A stretch of DNA of 64,000 bases from Streptomyces sp. SAI-127 (GCF_029894425.1 NZ_JARXYJ010000001.1:4836001-4900000), one strand, 5' to 3'; positions 53,405-63,396 are shown, counted from the first letter of the stretch. A program made the numbers and translations. The notes: a model not told the origin generated them from the sequence alone.

Positions 53405-53780
53405 GACAGTTGGACACGCTCACCCCGGTGAGGGTTGTACGCAACCGTCCATCTTCTCTCAGGCAGCACAACTGACCGTGCGTCGAACGCGCTCATGCCC
53501 TACCCGCTCTTCCCCTGTGTCCTGAATGGCCGAGGCGTCCCCACGCCCCGCATGCATCCCCGCGCCCCCTGAAAGGGCGTTCGCAAAGACGCTCCCCGCC
53601 CTTCGCACGGTTGCGGAGAGCGGGGAGGAAAATCTTCGGACGCCAAGGCGCCGGGATCAAGTGGTACGGACCATTAGTCGCACCACATGTCGCACATAGA
53701 TCCTACAAAGGGTTCCGGGCACGGCCAGGACTTTTACCGTAGGCAGACCTGCGTACGACAAATCCGCCGCCGGACGAGGG
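53405..53780. other. Intergenic between the sigma-factor and asd genes
   Basis: 376 nt without a gene. It has the promoter side of the sigma gene, a GC-rich hairpin (53592-53637) and an imperfect GTGGT...ACCAC hairpin near 53661-53689, both suitable to end the ask-asd transcript. No RNA gene recognised. Confidence 0.6.
53592..53637 (-). terminator. Hairpin downstream of asd
   Basis: CTCCCCGC and GCGGGGAG, 8 bp perfect, with a 30-nt loop that can pair further. It lies about 145 nt past the asd stop and is followed by no T-run, so termination efficiency is uncertain. Confidence 0.5.
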
Positions 53781-54833
53781 TCACACCAGCTCGGCCGCCA
53801 CGAGTTCCGCGATCTGCGCGGTGTTGAGCGCGGCACCCTTGCGCAGGTTGTCTCCGCACACGAAGAGCTCCAGCGCGGTGGGGTCGTCGAGTGCCCGCCG
53901 CACCCGCCCCACCCAGGTGGGATCAGTGCCGACGACATCGGCGGGCGTGGGGAACTCCCCGGCCGCCGGATCGTCGAAGAGGACGACCCCGGGAGCGGTC
54001 GCGAGGATCTCGCGCGCCTTGCGGACGGTGACCTCGCCCTCGAAGCGGGCGTGGACGGTGAGGGAGTGCACGGTGACCACCGGGACCCGCACACAGGTCA
54101 CCGCGACCGGCAGCGCGGGCAGGCCCAGGATCTTGCGGGACTCGTCCCGCACCTTCATCTCCTCCGAGGACCAGCCGTCCTCGCGCAGGGAACCGGCCCA
54201 CGGTACGACGTTGAGGGCGACCGGCTCCGGGAACGGCCCGGTGTGGTCGCCGACGGCCCGCCGTACGTCACCGGGGTGCGTGCCGAGCTCGGTGCCCGCG
54301 ACCATGGACAGCTGCCGCCTCAGGGTCTCGACACCGGCCCGGCCCGCACCGCTCACCGCCTGGTACGAGGACACCACCAGCTCCCGCAGCCCGAACTCGG
54401 CGTGCAGCGCGCCCAGGGCCACGATCATGGAGAGGGTCGTGCAGTTGGGGTTGGCGATGATCCCGCGCGGCCGCATCCGGGCCGCGTGCCCATTGACCTC
54501 CGGCACGACGAGGGGCACGTCCGGGTCCATCCGGAAGGCGCCGGAGTTGTCCACGACGACGGCACCGTGGGCGGCGGCGACCGGCGCCCACTGCGCGGCC
54601 ACCTCGTCGGGTACGTCGAACATGGCGACGTCGACCCCGTCGAAGGCCTCCTCCGACAGGGCCACCACCTCGACCTGCTCCCCGCGCACGGCCAGCTTGC
54701 GGCCGGCCGAGCGCGGGGAGGCGATCAGTCGGATCTCGCCCCAGATGTCCGCGTGCTGGGACAGGATCTGGAGCATGACGGTGCCGACGGCTCCGGTCGC
54801 GCCCACGACCGCGAGCGTCGGACGAAGGGTCAT
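53781..54833 (-). CDS. asd: Aspartate-semialdehyde dehydrogenase
   Basis: 350 residues, ATG 54833. Second step of the aspartate pathway to Lys, Met, Thr and diaminopimelate. NADP-binding start [18 protein letters not shown], catalytic Cys in [15 protein letters not shown], active-site His and Arg around [15 protein letters not shown], and dimer/substrate region [16 protein letters not shown]. It overlaps ask by 4 nt, so the two are coupled. Confidence 0.95.
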   Translation of the reverse strand: MTLRPTLAVVGATGAVGTVMLQILSQHADIWGEIRLIASPRSAGRKLAVRGEQVEVVALSEEAFDGVDVAMFDVPDEVAAQWAPVAAAHGAVVVDNSGAFRMDPDVPLVVPEVNGHAARMRPRGIIANPNCTTLSMIVALGALHAEFGLRELVVSSYQAVSGAGRAGVETLRRQLSMVAGTELGTHPGDVRRAVGDHTGPFPEPVALNVVPWAGSLREDGWSSEEMKVRDESRKILGLPALPVAVTCVRVPVVTVHSLTVHARFEGEVTVRKAREILATAPGVVLFDDPAAGEFPTPADVVGTDPTWVGRVRRALDDPTALELFVCGDNLRKGAALNTAQIAELVAAELV

Positions 54834-56107
54834 CGCCCGGTGCCCCCGTAGACCACGGCCTCGTCGCTGTCGGAGTCCAGTCCGAAGGCGCTGTGCACGG
54901 CACGGACAGCCTCGGGCACGTCGTCGGCGCGGGTGACGACCGAGATGCGGATCTCGGAGGTCGAGATCAGCTCGATGTTCACGCCGGCTTCGGACAGGGC
55001 GGTGAAGAAGTCGGCCGTGACACCCGGGTTGGTCTTCATGCCCGCGCCCACGAGCGAGATCTTGCCGATCTGGTCGTCGTAGCGCAGCGAGTCGAAGCCG
55101 ATGCCGGCCTTGTTCTTCTCCAGGGCGTCGATGGCCTTGCGGCCCTCGGCCTTGGGGAGCGTGAAGGAGATGTCCGTCAGCCCGGTGGAGGCGGCGGAGA
55201 CGTTCTGCACGATCATGTCGATGTTGATCTCGGCGTCCGCGATCGTGCGGAAGATGACCGCGGCCTCGCCCGGCTTGTCGGGCACGCCGACGACCGTGAT
55301 CTTGGCCTCGGAGGTGTCGTGCGCGACACCGGAGATGATGGCCTGCTCCACCTTCTTGTCCCCTTGCTCGATCGGCTCACTGCTGACCCACGTGCCCTGA
55401 AGTCCGCTGAAGGACGACCGCACATGGATCGGGATGTTGTAGCGGCGGGCGTACTCCACACAGCGGTGGAGCAGCACCTTCGAGCCGGAGGCGGCGAGCT
55501 CCAGCATGTCCTCGAAGGAGATCCAGTCGATCTTCTTCGCCTTCTTCACCACCCGCGGGTCGGCGGTGAACACGCCGTCGACGTCGGTGTAGATCTCGCA
55601 CACCTCGGCGTCGAGCGCCGCGGCGAGCGCGACGGCCGTGGTGTCGGAGCCACCGCGCCCCAGGGTGGTGATGTCCTTCTTGTCCTGGCTGACGCCCTGG
55701 AAGCCGGCGACGATGGCGATGTTGCCCTCGTCGAGCGCGGTGCGGATACGGCCGGGCGTGACGTCGATGATCCGGGCTTTGTTGTGGACCGAGTCGGTGA
55801 TGACGCCTGCCTGGCTGCCGGTGAACGACTGGGCCTCGTGGCCCAGGTTTTTGATCGCCATGGCCAGCAGCGCCATGGAGATACGCTCTCCGGCGGTCAG
55901 CAGCATGTCGAACTCACGCCCGGCAGGCATGGGAGATACCTGCTCGGCGAGATCGATCAGCTCGTCCGTCGTGTCGCCCATCGCGGAAACGACGACGACC
56001 ACCTGGTGGCCGTTCTTCTTCGCTTCGACGATTCGCTTGGCGACGCGCTTGATGCCCTCGGCATCGGCTACGGAGGAGCCTCCGTACTTCTGCACGACAA
56101 GGCCCAC
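54830..56107 (-). CDS. ask: Aspartate kinase (alpha subunit, with internal beta start)
   Basis: 425 residues from GTG 56107. First step of the aspartate pathway. N-terminal kinase domain with [18 protein letters not shown] and [19 protein letters not shown]-terminal two ACT domains ([20 protein letters not shown] and [18 protein letters not shown]) that bind threonine and lysine. The length equals the usual Streptomyces alpha subunit. Extending to 56182 would only add an unconserved leader. An internal GTG at codon 253 has its own ribosome-binding site, as in Corynebacterium lysC, for the beta subunit. Confidence 0.95.
   Translation of the reverse strand: MGLVVQKYGGSSVADAEGIKRVAKRIVEAKKNGHQVVVVVSAMGDTTDELIDLAEQVSPMPAGREFDMLLTAGERISMALLAMAIKNLGHEAQSFTGSQAGVITDSVHNKARIIDVTPGRIRTALDEGNIAIVAGFQGVSQDKKDITTLGRGGSDTTAVALAAALDAEVCEIYTDVDGVFTADPRVVKKAKKIDWISFEDMLELAASGSKVLLHRCVEYARRYNIPIHVRSSFSGLQGTWVSSEPIEQGDKKVEQAIISGVAHDTSEAKITVVGVPDKPGEAAVIFRTIADAEINIDMIVQNVSAASTGLTDISFTLPKAEGRKAIDALEKNKAGIGFDSLRYDDQIGKISLVGAGMKTNPGVTADFFTALSEAGVNIELISTSEIRISVVTRADDVPEAVRAVHSAFGLDSDSDEAVVYGGTGR
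55349..55365 (-). promoter_or_regulatory. Internal ribosome-binding site and GTG for the aspartokinase beta subunit
   Basis: AAGGGG at 55365-55360 precedes an in-frame GTG (55351) by 8 nt. Translation from it gives [17 protein letters not shown] and then both ACT domains, 173 residues, the size of the known beta subunit. Confidence 0.7.
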
Positions 56108-56293
56108 GTGCGCTCCTCGCTCAGTCCGTGTGTGTCGGCTCAGTTTAACGAGCGCAAGAAATCCACCTTTGCGGTATCGCATGGTGAGATTCAGGCGCCC
56201 AGGTCAGCGCATGCCCACCGAGCGGCTCCGGGAAAAGTGCCAAGCGTCACAAGGGGCGCCTGTGAATTAAGTTTCAAGCACTAAGGTGCGACT

Positions 56294-56980
56294 GTGCGCG
56301 TACTCCTGGTGGAAGACGATGAGCCGGTCGCCCAGTCCCTGAGACGTGGCCTGACCCGGTACGGGTTCGAGGTCGAGTGGGTCTCCACCGGTGGTGCCGC
56401 GCTGAGCCACGAGGGCCCCTACGACGTCGTACTCCTCGATCTCGGTCTGCCCGACACCGACGGTCTCGACGTGTGCAGGGCACTGCGCGAGCGCGGTGAC
56501 GTGCCGATCATCGTGATCAGCGCGCGCAGCGACGAGACGGACCGGGTGGTCGGCCTTGAGCTCGGCGCCGACGACTACGTGTCCAAGCCGTTCGGGGTCC
56601 GTGAGGTCATCGCGCGGATACGAGCCGTGATGCGGCGCGCCCAGCCCCGCGGCGAGGTCGCCGCGGCGGGCCCGGACGCGTACGGCTCGCGCCTCACCAT
56701 CGACCGCAAGGCCGCCCGGGTCCGCCTCGACGGCGAGGAGGTGTCCCTGGCTCCCAAGGAGTACGGCCTGCTGTCCTTCCTCACCGAGGAGCCGGGTGCG
56801 CTGATGTCGCGCGAGCAGATCATGGAGGCGGTCTGGGACGCGAACTGGTTCGGGCCGACCAAGACGCTGGACGTGCATGTGGCGGCCCTGCGGCGCAAGC
56901 TCGCCGGGGCGGTCGTCATCGAGGCGGTCCGGGGAGTGGGCTTCCGGCTGGAGATCGCCGAGGACGACGGAGCTTCATGA
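56294..56980 (+). CDS. OmpR/PhoB-family response regulator
   Basis: 228 residues, GTG 56294. Receiver domain with the acidic pair EDDEPV (residues 7-9 area), phospho-Asp in YDVVLLDLGLPDTDGL, Thr/Ser in IIVISARS and Lys in DYVSKPFGV. C-terminal winged helix with LAPKEYGLLSFLTEEPGAL and KTLDVHVAALRRKL. It is transcribed with the histidine kinase; ATG of the kinase overlaps the stop by 4 nt. Confidence 0.93.
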   Translation: MRVLLVEDDEPVAQSLRRGLTRYGFEVEWVSTGGAALSHEGPYDVVLLDLGLPDTDGLDVCRALRERGDVPIIVISARSDETDRVVGLELGADDYVSKPFGVREVIARIRAVMRRAQPRGEVAAAGPDAYGSRLTIDRKAARVRLDGEEVSLAPKEYGLLSFLTEEPGALMSREQIMEAVWDANWFGPTKTLDVHVAALRRKLAGAVVIEAVRGVGFRLEIAEDDGAS

Positions 56981-58318
56981 ACCGGCAGCTCATCCAGAGC
57001 TACATCCTGCTGGTCGCGGTGGCCATCTTCCTGTTCACCGTCCCGGTCGCCTTCACGCTCACCAAGCAGTTGCGGGACGACACCAGACAGTCGGTCCTGC
57101 GCGAGGCGAACACCATGGCGCTGCTGCTGGGCAACGGTGACAGGGCCTCGTGCGAGGCGCTGACCAAGGTGGCCAAGGCGTACCGCGACGTCGAGGTGAC
57201 CCCCACCGCCGACTGTGACCCGAAGCTGCCGACTCCCACCCCGGACGCGGCGCTGACCCGGGCCATGGAGAAGAACGAGCCGACGACCGACTGGGGTTCG
57301 GACTTCGTCTGGGGCAAGCACCTGCAGGTCACCGTGCCCGCCGAGGGCGACGCGGCCGTACGGATCGTCTACTCGACCTCCGACATGACCAAGCGGCTCT
57401 GGCAGATCTGGGGCTTCCGGGCCGCTCTCGCCGTCCTGGTGCTGGCCGCGGCCGCCGCGATCGGGGGCGTTCGCCGCCCGCCGTATCACCGCTCCCCTGC
57501 GCGAACTCAACGCGATGGCCAGCAAGTTCAGCGACGGCGACCTGACCGCGCGCTCCCCCGTGACGGGCCCGCCGGAGACACAGACGCTCGCCCGCACCCT
57601 GAACCAGGGCGCCGAACGCCTGGACACGCTGGTGGCCTCGCAGCGCATCTTCGTGGCGGACGCGTCTCATCAACTGCGGACGCCCTTGACCGCGTTGCGG
57701 CTGTCGCTGGACAACATCGCGGACGGCGTCGACGACGAGTTCGTACGGGAGGACGTGGAGCAGGCGACGGCGGAAGTGGTCCGTATGAGCCGCCTGGTCA
57801 ACGGACTTCTCGTCCTGGCCCGTGCCGAGGCGAAGGTGACGGCCGCGGAGCCGTTGCCGCTCAGGGAGATCGTGGACGAACGGCTGACGGTGTGGAGGCC
57901 GGCCGCCGACGAGCGCGGAGTCACCATCGCGCTCAGGGGGAGTGTTGTCGACGACCGGCCGTCTGTGCTGGCCAGCCCCGGTCACCTCGACCAGGTGCTG
58001 GACAACGTGCTCTCGAACGCCCTGGAGGTCTCGCCGGACGGCGGGCGGATCACCGTCGAGGTCGAGTCCCGGGCGGACACGGTGGTGCTGTCGGTGCTCG
58101 ACGAGGGACCCGGCATGTCCGACGCCGACAAGTCCCGGGCCTTCGACCGCTTCTGGCGCGGTCAGGGCCTGACCGGACGCTCCGGCTCGGGTCTTGGCCT
58201 CGCCGTCGTCAAACAGCTGGTGACCGACGACGGCGGAACCGTGGCACTGGCGGACGCGCCGGGCGGCGGGCTGAAGGTGGAGATCAGCCTTCGGGCATCG
58301 CCGAGGAGTGGTGGTTGA
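56977..58318 (+). pseudogene. Sensor histidine kinase, broken by one extra G
   Basis: The 5' part, from ATG 56977, reads a membrane sensor (LIQSYILLVAVAIFLFTVPV, then an extracytoplasmic loop with two cysteines, then WGFRAALAVLVLAAAAAIG). At the G5 run 57463-57467 the frame shifts: with four G the reading passes straight into AFAARRITAPLRELNAMASK and the rest of the kinase: H-box ADASHQLRTPLTALRLSLDN, N-box LDNVLSNALEVSPDG, G-boxes DEGPGM and GSGLGLAVVKQL. Either a sequencing/assembly error, a phase-variable switch or a recent inactivation. Confidence 0.9.
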
Positions 58319-58784
58319 CGATCTTCCACTGGCCGCCCCGCTTCTCGTACTCGTACGTGTAGCGGGCCTCGACGACGCGCTTGGCGCCGGTGTCCGGGTC
58401 GGTGAGCGTGAACTCGTAGACGCCGGTGTCGATCGCGGAGTCGCTGTCGAGGACCTTGACGATCGTCTGGACCTTCTTGCCGACCGGCTTGTTCTCCAGG
58501 AAGTGCTGGAAGTAGTCGACGATGCCGGCGCGGTCGGTGCGGACCTTGTTGGAGACGGTGGGCAGGAGGACCGCGTCCTCGGCGTACAGGTCCGCCACCT
58601 TCTCGGCGTCGCCGGTCCGCAGGGCGGCGTTCCAGGTGTTGAACAGGCCCGTGATCGCCGTCCTGGTGGGCTTCTTCGGGGCGTCCGTGCCGGCGGTGGC
58701 GGCGACGGTACCGACCGTTCCCACGGCGACGATCGCGGTCGCGGTGACTATGGCTGCGCGCTTGGTCATGGAACGACGGGTCAT
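58284..58784 (-). CDS. Secreted SgcJ/EcaC (NTF2-like) protein
   Basis: 166 residues, ATG 58784. A signal peptide (KRAAIVTATAIVAVGTVGTV, then AATAGTDA) precedes an NTF2-like domain with ITGLFNTWNAALRTGDAEKV, ADLYAEDAVLLPTVSNK and VDYFQHFLENKPVGKK. The type is the SgcJ/EcaC, CaMKII-association-like family; in the periplasm-like space its ligand is unknown. Its 3' end overlaps the convergent kinase gene by 35 nt. Confidence 0.88.
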   Translation of the reverse strand: MTRRSMTKRAAIVTATAIVAVGTVGTVAATAGTDAPKKPTRTAITGLFNTWNAALRTGDAEKVADLYAEDAVLLPTVSNKVRTDRAGIVDYFQHFLENKPVGKKVQTIVKVLDSDSAIDTGVYEFTLTDPDTGAKRVVEARYTYEYEKRGGQWKIVNHHSSAMPEG

Positions 58785-58895
58785 CGCTGTCTCCAGTGCG
58801 GTGAGAGGCTGTGCTCTGAACTGACTCCAGACTCTCTTTGCGCTGGTTAGGGCCCGTGCAGCCGAGATACAGGGGAGAGACAGGGGATCCCCAAT

Positions 58896-59087
58896 TCACG
58901 CACCGTGCCCGCTCGGTCGCTTTCCGCGAAGGAGGCCGACCCCGGCACCGAGCGACACCACGCCCATTCCGACGGCGGTCATGACGCCCTGCGCTCCGTC
59001 CACGACGAACGGCGCGGCCGCGGCGACGGCCAGGTTGAAGAGGAAGAGGAACCAGAGGACGGGGGTGGAGGAGAGCAGGGTCTTCAT
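58896..59087 (-). CDS. Small membrane protein (63 aa)
   Basis: ATG 59087. Two hydrophobic helices: LLSSTPVLWFLFLFNLAVAA and VMTAVGMGVVSLGAGVGLL, short polar tail KRPSGHGA. Family unknown. About 105 nt separate it from the upstream NB-ARC gene on the same strand. Confidence 0.75.
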   Translation of the reverse strand: MKTLLSSTPVLWFLFLFNLAVAAAAPFVVDGAQGVMTAVGMGVVSLGAGVGLLRGKRPSGHGA

Positions 59088-59192
59088 GGCGGTTTTCCTT
59101 CGGTACGGAGTGGCTGACCTGGTGAGATCAACGATCCCGTTTCCCGGGGGCCGTCACGAGGGAGTGCTCTCCCGAACCGATGGTGTAGGGCG

Positions 59193-61307
59193 CTACACCC
59201 CGGGCGGGTCGAGGAGGGGAGCGAAGTCCTGTTGCAACTGCCGGACGTAAGGGTCGTTGCCGAGCAGGCGTTTCCAGTCGGCGACCAGGGCGATCGCCAA
59301 TTCCCGGGCCCGGTCCGGATCCGCGGCCTGCTTCCAGACGAACGTCACGAAGGTGGTGCGGGTCAGCATGGTCGTCCAGTCCGTCTCGCCGTAGACCCGC
59401 GACCTGCGCGCGATGTTCTCCTCCAGGAGTGCCAGGGCACCGGGGATGTCGCCCGCTGCCTCCCGGGCCGTGGCGAGCTGTCGGTGAAATTTGTCGAAGA
59501 TGTCGCTGTCCTCGCCCTCCGCCCTGGCCGCCTTGTCCATCAAATCCTCTATGGTGCACACAACTTCGGCCGAGAGAGTGCTCTCTCCCTCCAGGGCCAG
59601 TTCGGTGAGCGCGTCGGTCCAGACCGCGCGGGCATCCAAGGTCGTACGGTCCTCATCGCCCAGTACCTCTTCGGCTCTCTCGGCGTTCTGCTCGGCCAGC
59701 GCCCGCGCGTCGGCCACCCGACCGGCTTTCATCACCTCTTTGGCCAGTTCGGTGCGGGCGTCGAAGCTGCGGCGGTCGTCAGGCCCGAACGTCCGCACGT
59801 AGTCGGCCAGATTCTCTTCAAGCAGGTCGATCGCTTGCTCGTGATCACCGGCATAGCCGTGCGACCGCGCCAGATTCCTGTGCATGAGGAGAGTTGCCCA
59901 GCCGTCGGGCCCATGAGCGCGTTCCGTGGCAGCCACGGCCCGCTCGTGGAGCTCGATCGCACGCTGGGCCCTGTCACTGCCGTACCTGTGCCCGCCCAGG
60001 TTGAACAGCCAGGCCTCGTCCATGGTGTCGGCCCCCGGATCGGCGTGTCCCGCCAGCGCCTCCATGTGCGCGAGCCACATCAGCTCCTGGTCGATCCCCA
60101 GGCGCCTGGGGGCGTTGCGCTCCAGCACCGCGGCAGCCACATGCCCGTCACCGCTCTCCGCCCGCGCCACCGCCTGCACCAGCCGATGGACCGAGATCGT
60201 GGCATCGTCGTGCAACTTGACCAGGCTGTGCGCCGCCAGCCGCCGCAGCGCCTCCGTGACCTCGATCGGAGTGCCCAGCCCGTCGAGATAGGCCCGCGGA
60301 ATGCCGTCCGGCGCCCACCAGGCGATGATTCCCAGAATCCGCCCGGCCAACGGCGTATCGGCCAGCCGGTCCAACGACACCCGCCAGACCCGGGCGACCG
60401 TACGCGCCCGGTCGGTCCCCTCCGCCGACTGCGCGAACAGCGCCTCCGGATACGCGGCGAGCAACTCCCGGTACCGCCCCGCCGAGATGCCGGCCTCGGC
60501 GCAGTAGGCCGCGGCCTGCTCCACGGCCAGCGGAAGGCACCCCAACTCCGCGCACAGAGCGCCCACTTCGTCGTCCGGCCCGGCCAGGCGGATCCGGCTG
60601 AACAGCCGCACCGCCTCAGGAAGGGGCAGCACGTCCAGCGACAACGTCTCGGCGATCCCATGCCACCCGCTCGCCCGCCGGGTCGTGATCAGGAACCGTC
60701 CCTGCGGAGCCCGTCCGAGCAGCGGCTTCACCTGCGCGGGATCGGACACGTTGTCGAGGACCAGTAGCCATCCCTCGTGTGTGGCCAGCCACTGGACGGC
60801 TCTTTCCCGCAGTGCTTCCCGGGACAGTACGTCCCTCAGCACCGGCTGGAGTGCGGCCGCGAGGTCGGCGAGGCCCGCTTCGAGATCGGGCGGGGTCTCG
60901 GCAGTGATCCACCACACCGGGTTGTACGAATGCACGCGTCCGGCTGCCCAGTGCGCGGCGAGCGTGGACTTGCCGATTCCGCCCAGCCCGTGCACCGCCT
61001 GCACCACGACTCCGCCCGACTCCGTGAACGCCTCGTCCAGCCGCGCGAGTTCAAGCTCGCGCCCGACGAACAGAGTCGTGTCGTCGGGCAGGTTGACCAC
61101 GCCCTCCGGAGCGGCGGTCGGCAGCACGTACGCCTCCGCGGGCAGCGCCAGCGCGGTCTCGGCGTACATCCCGACCGAGCCGTCCCCGCTGATCGCCTGC
61201 CGGATGGACCGACCGGCGGCGATGGACCGTTCACCCGAGGCGGCTGCCGAAACCGAGGGCTCCGCGGCCGAGCCCTCCTCGCCGACCCCGCTCGAGGCCC
61301 CCGTCAC
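59193..61307 (-). CDS. NB-ARC/TPR protein with a TGD-motif N-terminus
   Basis: 704 residues, ATG 61307. The N-terminus contains SGERSIAAGRSIRQAISGD, close to the repeated motif of the two small proteins encoded beside it. Then an NB-ARC NTPase: Walker A AVHGLGGIGKSTLAAHW (~110), Walker B EGWLLVLDNV, sensor FLITTRRASG and GLPLAxxQ-type GCLPLAVEQAAAYCA. C-terminus (about 420-690) has TPR-like helices (HGYAGDHEQAIDLLEENLAD). No effector domain is fused. It overlaps the small membrane protein gene by 4 nt. Confidence 0.88.
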   Translation of the reverse strand: MTGASSGVGEEGSAAEPSVSAAASGERSIAAGRSIRQAISGDGSVGMYAETALALPAEAYVLPTAAPEGVVNLPDDTTLFVGRELELARLDEAFTESGGVVVQAVHGLGGIGKSTLAAHWAAGRVHSYNPVWWITAETPPDLEAGLADLAAALQPVLRDVLSREALRERAVQWLATHEGWLLVLDNVSDPAQVKPLLGRAPQGRFLITTRRASGWHGIAETLSLDVLPLPEAVRLFSRIRLAGPDDEVGALCAELGCLPLAVEQAAAYCAEAGISAGRYRELLAAYPEALFAQSAEGTDRARTVARVWRVSLDRLADTPLAGRILGIIAWWAPDGIPRAYLDGLGTPIEVTEALRRLAAHSLVKLHDDATISVHRLVQAVARAESGDGHVAAAVLERNAPRRLGIDQELMWLAHMEALAGHADPGADTMDEAWLFNLGGHRYGSDRAQRAIELHERAVAATERAHGPDGWATLLMHRNLARSHGYAGDHEQAIDLLEENLADYVRTFGPDDRRSFDARTELAKEVMKAGRVADARALAEQNAERAEEVLGDEDRTTLDARAVWTDALTELALEGESTLSAEVVCTIEDLMDKAARAEGEDSDIFDKFHRQLATAREAAGDIPGALALLEENIARRSRVYGETDWTTMLTRTTFVTFVWKQAADPDRARELAIALVADWKRLLGNDPYVRQLQQDFAPLLDPPGV

Positions 61308-61543
61308 GAGTCGCCCGTGGACGCCGACCCGAGGTCACCTCCGGCGGCGATCGAACGATCACCGGAGGCGGCGTTGCGCGCGGGAGGGGTGACGTTCGTC
61401 GGTGTGGGAGCGGGGGCGGGCGGCGGGGGCGTCGTCACCGCCGCCCTGCGCAACGCGTGCAGCGTCAGCGCCGGCCCGATCAGCCCCGCGGCCCCCGCGA
61501 CACAGAGTCCGATCCCCGTCCACGCCTTTGACCTACTCGCCAT
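61304..61543 (-). CDS. Small membrane protein with TGD-motif tail, coupled to the NB-ARC gene
   Basis: 79 residues from ATG 61543 (the paralogue MANRSKA... shows the same start). One or two helices (WTGIGLCVAGAAGLIGPALT), a Pro/Ala linker (TTPPPPAPAPTPTNVTPPAR) and the tail ASGDRSIAAGGDLGSASTGD. Its stop overlaps the NB-ARC start (ATGA), so both are made together. It may be a membrane anchor for the NTPase. Confidence 0.8.
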   Translation of the reverse strand: MASRSKAWTGIGLCVAGAAGLIGPALTLHALRRAAVTTPPPPAPAPTPTNVTPPARNAASGDRSIAAGGDLGSASTGDS

Positions 61544-61717
61544 CCGACCATCATGTACGAGACCGGTGACCATCGGTCAGGAGTCCGAGGACCGATCGAC
61601 CGCCCCGCAGGGACCGACCGCCCTCCCGACGCCTCGGCGTGTTCCCCCGTCATGCCGTCCAGGATCTCGCACCACTCCATTGATCGTGTCGGGTCGGCGA
61701 CAGGAGGATGCGGACCT

Positions 61718-62449
61718 GTGACAGGTGGTTGGACAGGCAATCTGCTGCTGGCGGGAATCGTGCTGCTCGGCTCCTCGGTGCAGTGGCTCACGGGGATGGG
61801 CTTCGCCCTGGTCGCCGTGCCCGCGCTGATCCTGCTGCTCGGCCCGGCACAAGGAGTCGTCCTGGCCAACTGCGCGGCCGGGGCGATCTGCCTCGTGGGA
61901 CTGGCCGGTGATTGGCGGCTGGTAAGGCCGCGGGCGATGGTGCCCCTGTGCGCGGCGGCGGCCTGCACGGTCCCGGCGGGCACCTGGGTGACCCGCCGGC
62001 TCCCCCAGCCCTGGCTCCTGTTGGTCATGGGCGGCCTGGTGACGGCAGCGGTGCTCCTCGTCATGAGGGGTGCCCGGGTCGCCGCTCTGCGCGGCACCCA
62101 CGGCGCGGTGTTCGCGGGTGCGGCGGGCGGGCTCATGAACTCCGCTGCGGGGGTGGGCGGCCCGCCGTTCTCGCTCTACGCCGTCAACGCGGGCTGGACG
62201 GTACGGGAGTTCGTCCCGAACGCGATGTTCTACGGGGTGATCGTGAACGCCTTCTCGGTGGCGTCGAACGGGGTCCCGGGGCTCAGTGGGGTGCAGTGGG
62301 CTCTGGTGATCGGGGCGATGGGGGCGGGTGGGCTGGTCGGCAGGGGGCTCGCGTCCCGGATACCGGAGAGGCGGGCCCGCCTGCTGGTGCTGTTGCTTGC
62401 CCTGACGGGCGGGATCACGGCCGTGGGAAAGGGACTGTGGGGCCTGTGA
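61718..62449 (+). CDS. TauE/SafE-family sulfite exporter-type permease
   Basis: 243 residues, GTG 61718, with AGGAGG 10 nt upstream. About eight helices; typical starts LLAGIVLLGSSVQWLTGMGF and the glycine-rich AGGLMNSAAGVGGPPFSLYA. Members export sulfite, sulfonate or related anions, but this one could carry something else. Lies between the two TGD-motif gene units on the opposite strand. Confidence 0.88.
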   Translation: MTGGWTGNLLLAGIVLLGSSVQWLTGMGFALVAVPALILLLGPAQGVVLANCAAGAICLVGLAGDWRLVRPRAMVPLCAAAACTVPAGTWVTRRLPQPWLLLVMGGLVTAAVLLVMRGARVAALRGTHGAVFAGAAGGLMNSAAGVGGPPFSLYAVNAGWTVREFVPNAMFYGVIVNAFSVASNGVPGLSGVQWALVIGAMGAGGLVGRGLASRIPERRARLLVLLLALTGGITAVGKGLWGL

Positions 62450-62510
62450 AAGCCGCTCCTCGTGGCGGTACCTGCCGCCCTCGGGCTGGTTGAAGCGTCC
62501 TCCGCCCCGC

Positions 62511-62924
62511 TCACGCATCCCCCGTCGACACCGACCCGATGTCACCCCCGGCCGCGACGGAACGCTCCCCGGAGGCGGTGACGGGTCCGCTCGCCGGTCG
62601 TGAAGGCGAAGACGAGGGCATCGGGGGCGGCGGCGCCACAGAGACCCCGTCCCCCGTAGCTACCGACCCGATGCTGCCGCCCGCGGCAACCGAACGCGCC
62701 CCGCTCGCCGTCACGGCGGCAGCCCCGGCGGGGGCGCCCGGCCCCGGTCCCAGGAAGGCGTACAACGTCACCGCCAACCCGATCAGCCCCGCCGCTCCCC
62801 CGGCCACACTCGCCCAGGGATCCGCGGCGTCGACGTCCAGCACAGCGCCGATCAGCAACCCCACGGACCCCGCGACGCAGAGCCCGACTCCCGTCCACAC
62901 CAATGCCTTTGACCGATTCGCCAT
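62511..62924 (-). CDS. Membrane protein with two TGD-motif copies
   Basis: 137 residues, ATG 62924. Start MANRSKALVWTGVGLCVAGS parallels the 79-residue paralogue. Two helices (VGLCVAGSVGLLIGAVLDV and VAGGAAGLIGLAVTLYAFLG), then ASGARSVAAGGSIGSVATGD, a Pro/Ser linker and the C-terminal ASGERSVAAGGDIGSVSTGD. The gene stands 0.1 kb past the exporter gene, on the minus strand, and is not directly linked to an NTPase. Confidence 0.82.
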   Translation of the reverse strand: MANRSKALVWTGVGLCVAGSVGLLIGAVLDVDAADPWASVAGGAAGLIGLAVTLYAFLGPGPGAPAGAAAVTASGARSVAAGGSIGSVATGDGVSVAPPPPMPSSSPSRPASGPVTASGERSVAAGGDIGSVSTGDA

Positions 62925-62958
62925 ACCGCCATCATGGACGAGCGCGAAGGCGCCGGGG

Positions 62959-63396
62959 TCATGAACGCCGTACGCGCGCAGTCCTCGCCTCCCCGAACAG
63001 CGCCACCAGCCCCTGGTCCGGTTCCGCGCCCACGGTCTCCTCGCCCGCGGCGACGATCGTGTACGTGCGGGCCAGGAAGCGCGTCAGGTCCGACGTGGCG
63101 AATCTGAGCACGGCCCTGCCCTGCGATGCGTGGAACTCGACGTACGTGTGGGCCGAACCGGCCGGGCGGACACGGACGTTGCCGATGCCCGCCGGGGCGC
63201 GCAGTCCCTCGCCCAGCAGCTCTCTCGCGAAGGTCCACGTCGTGGCCTCGCCGTCGACCGTGACATGGGGTGGGAAGTCGATGTGCGCGGCCGGCGGGTC
63301 GGCGGAGGTGTAGCGCAGGGTCGCGGGTATCGCGAGCTCCTGGTCCGTGGCCGTGATCAGGCGGGCGCCTGTGGGCTGCTGGAGGGTGACGTGCAT
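62959..63396 (-). CDS. SsgA-like (SALP) protein
   Basis: 145 residues from ATG 63396, the size of the family; the longer frame to 63471 adds a Pro/Arg lead. The SsgA fold is recognisable: PATLRYTSADPPAAHIDFPP, WTFARELLGEGLRAPAGIGN and RFLARTYTIVAAGEE. SsgA-like proteins guide septum placement and peptidoglycan remodelling during sporulation. Which paralogue it is cannot be told. Confidence 0.9.
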   Translation of the reverse strand: MHVTLQQPTGARLITATDQELAIPATLRYTSADPPAAHIDFPPHVTVDGEATTWTFARELLGEGLRAPAGIGNVRVRPAGSAHTYVEFHASQGRAVLRFATSDLTRFLARTYTIVAAGEETVGAEPDQGLVALFGEARTARVRRS

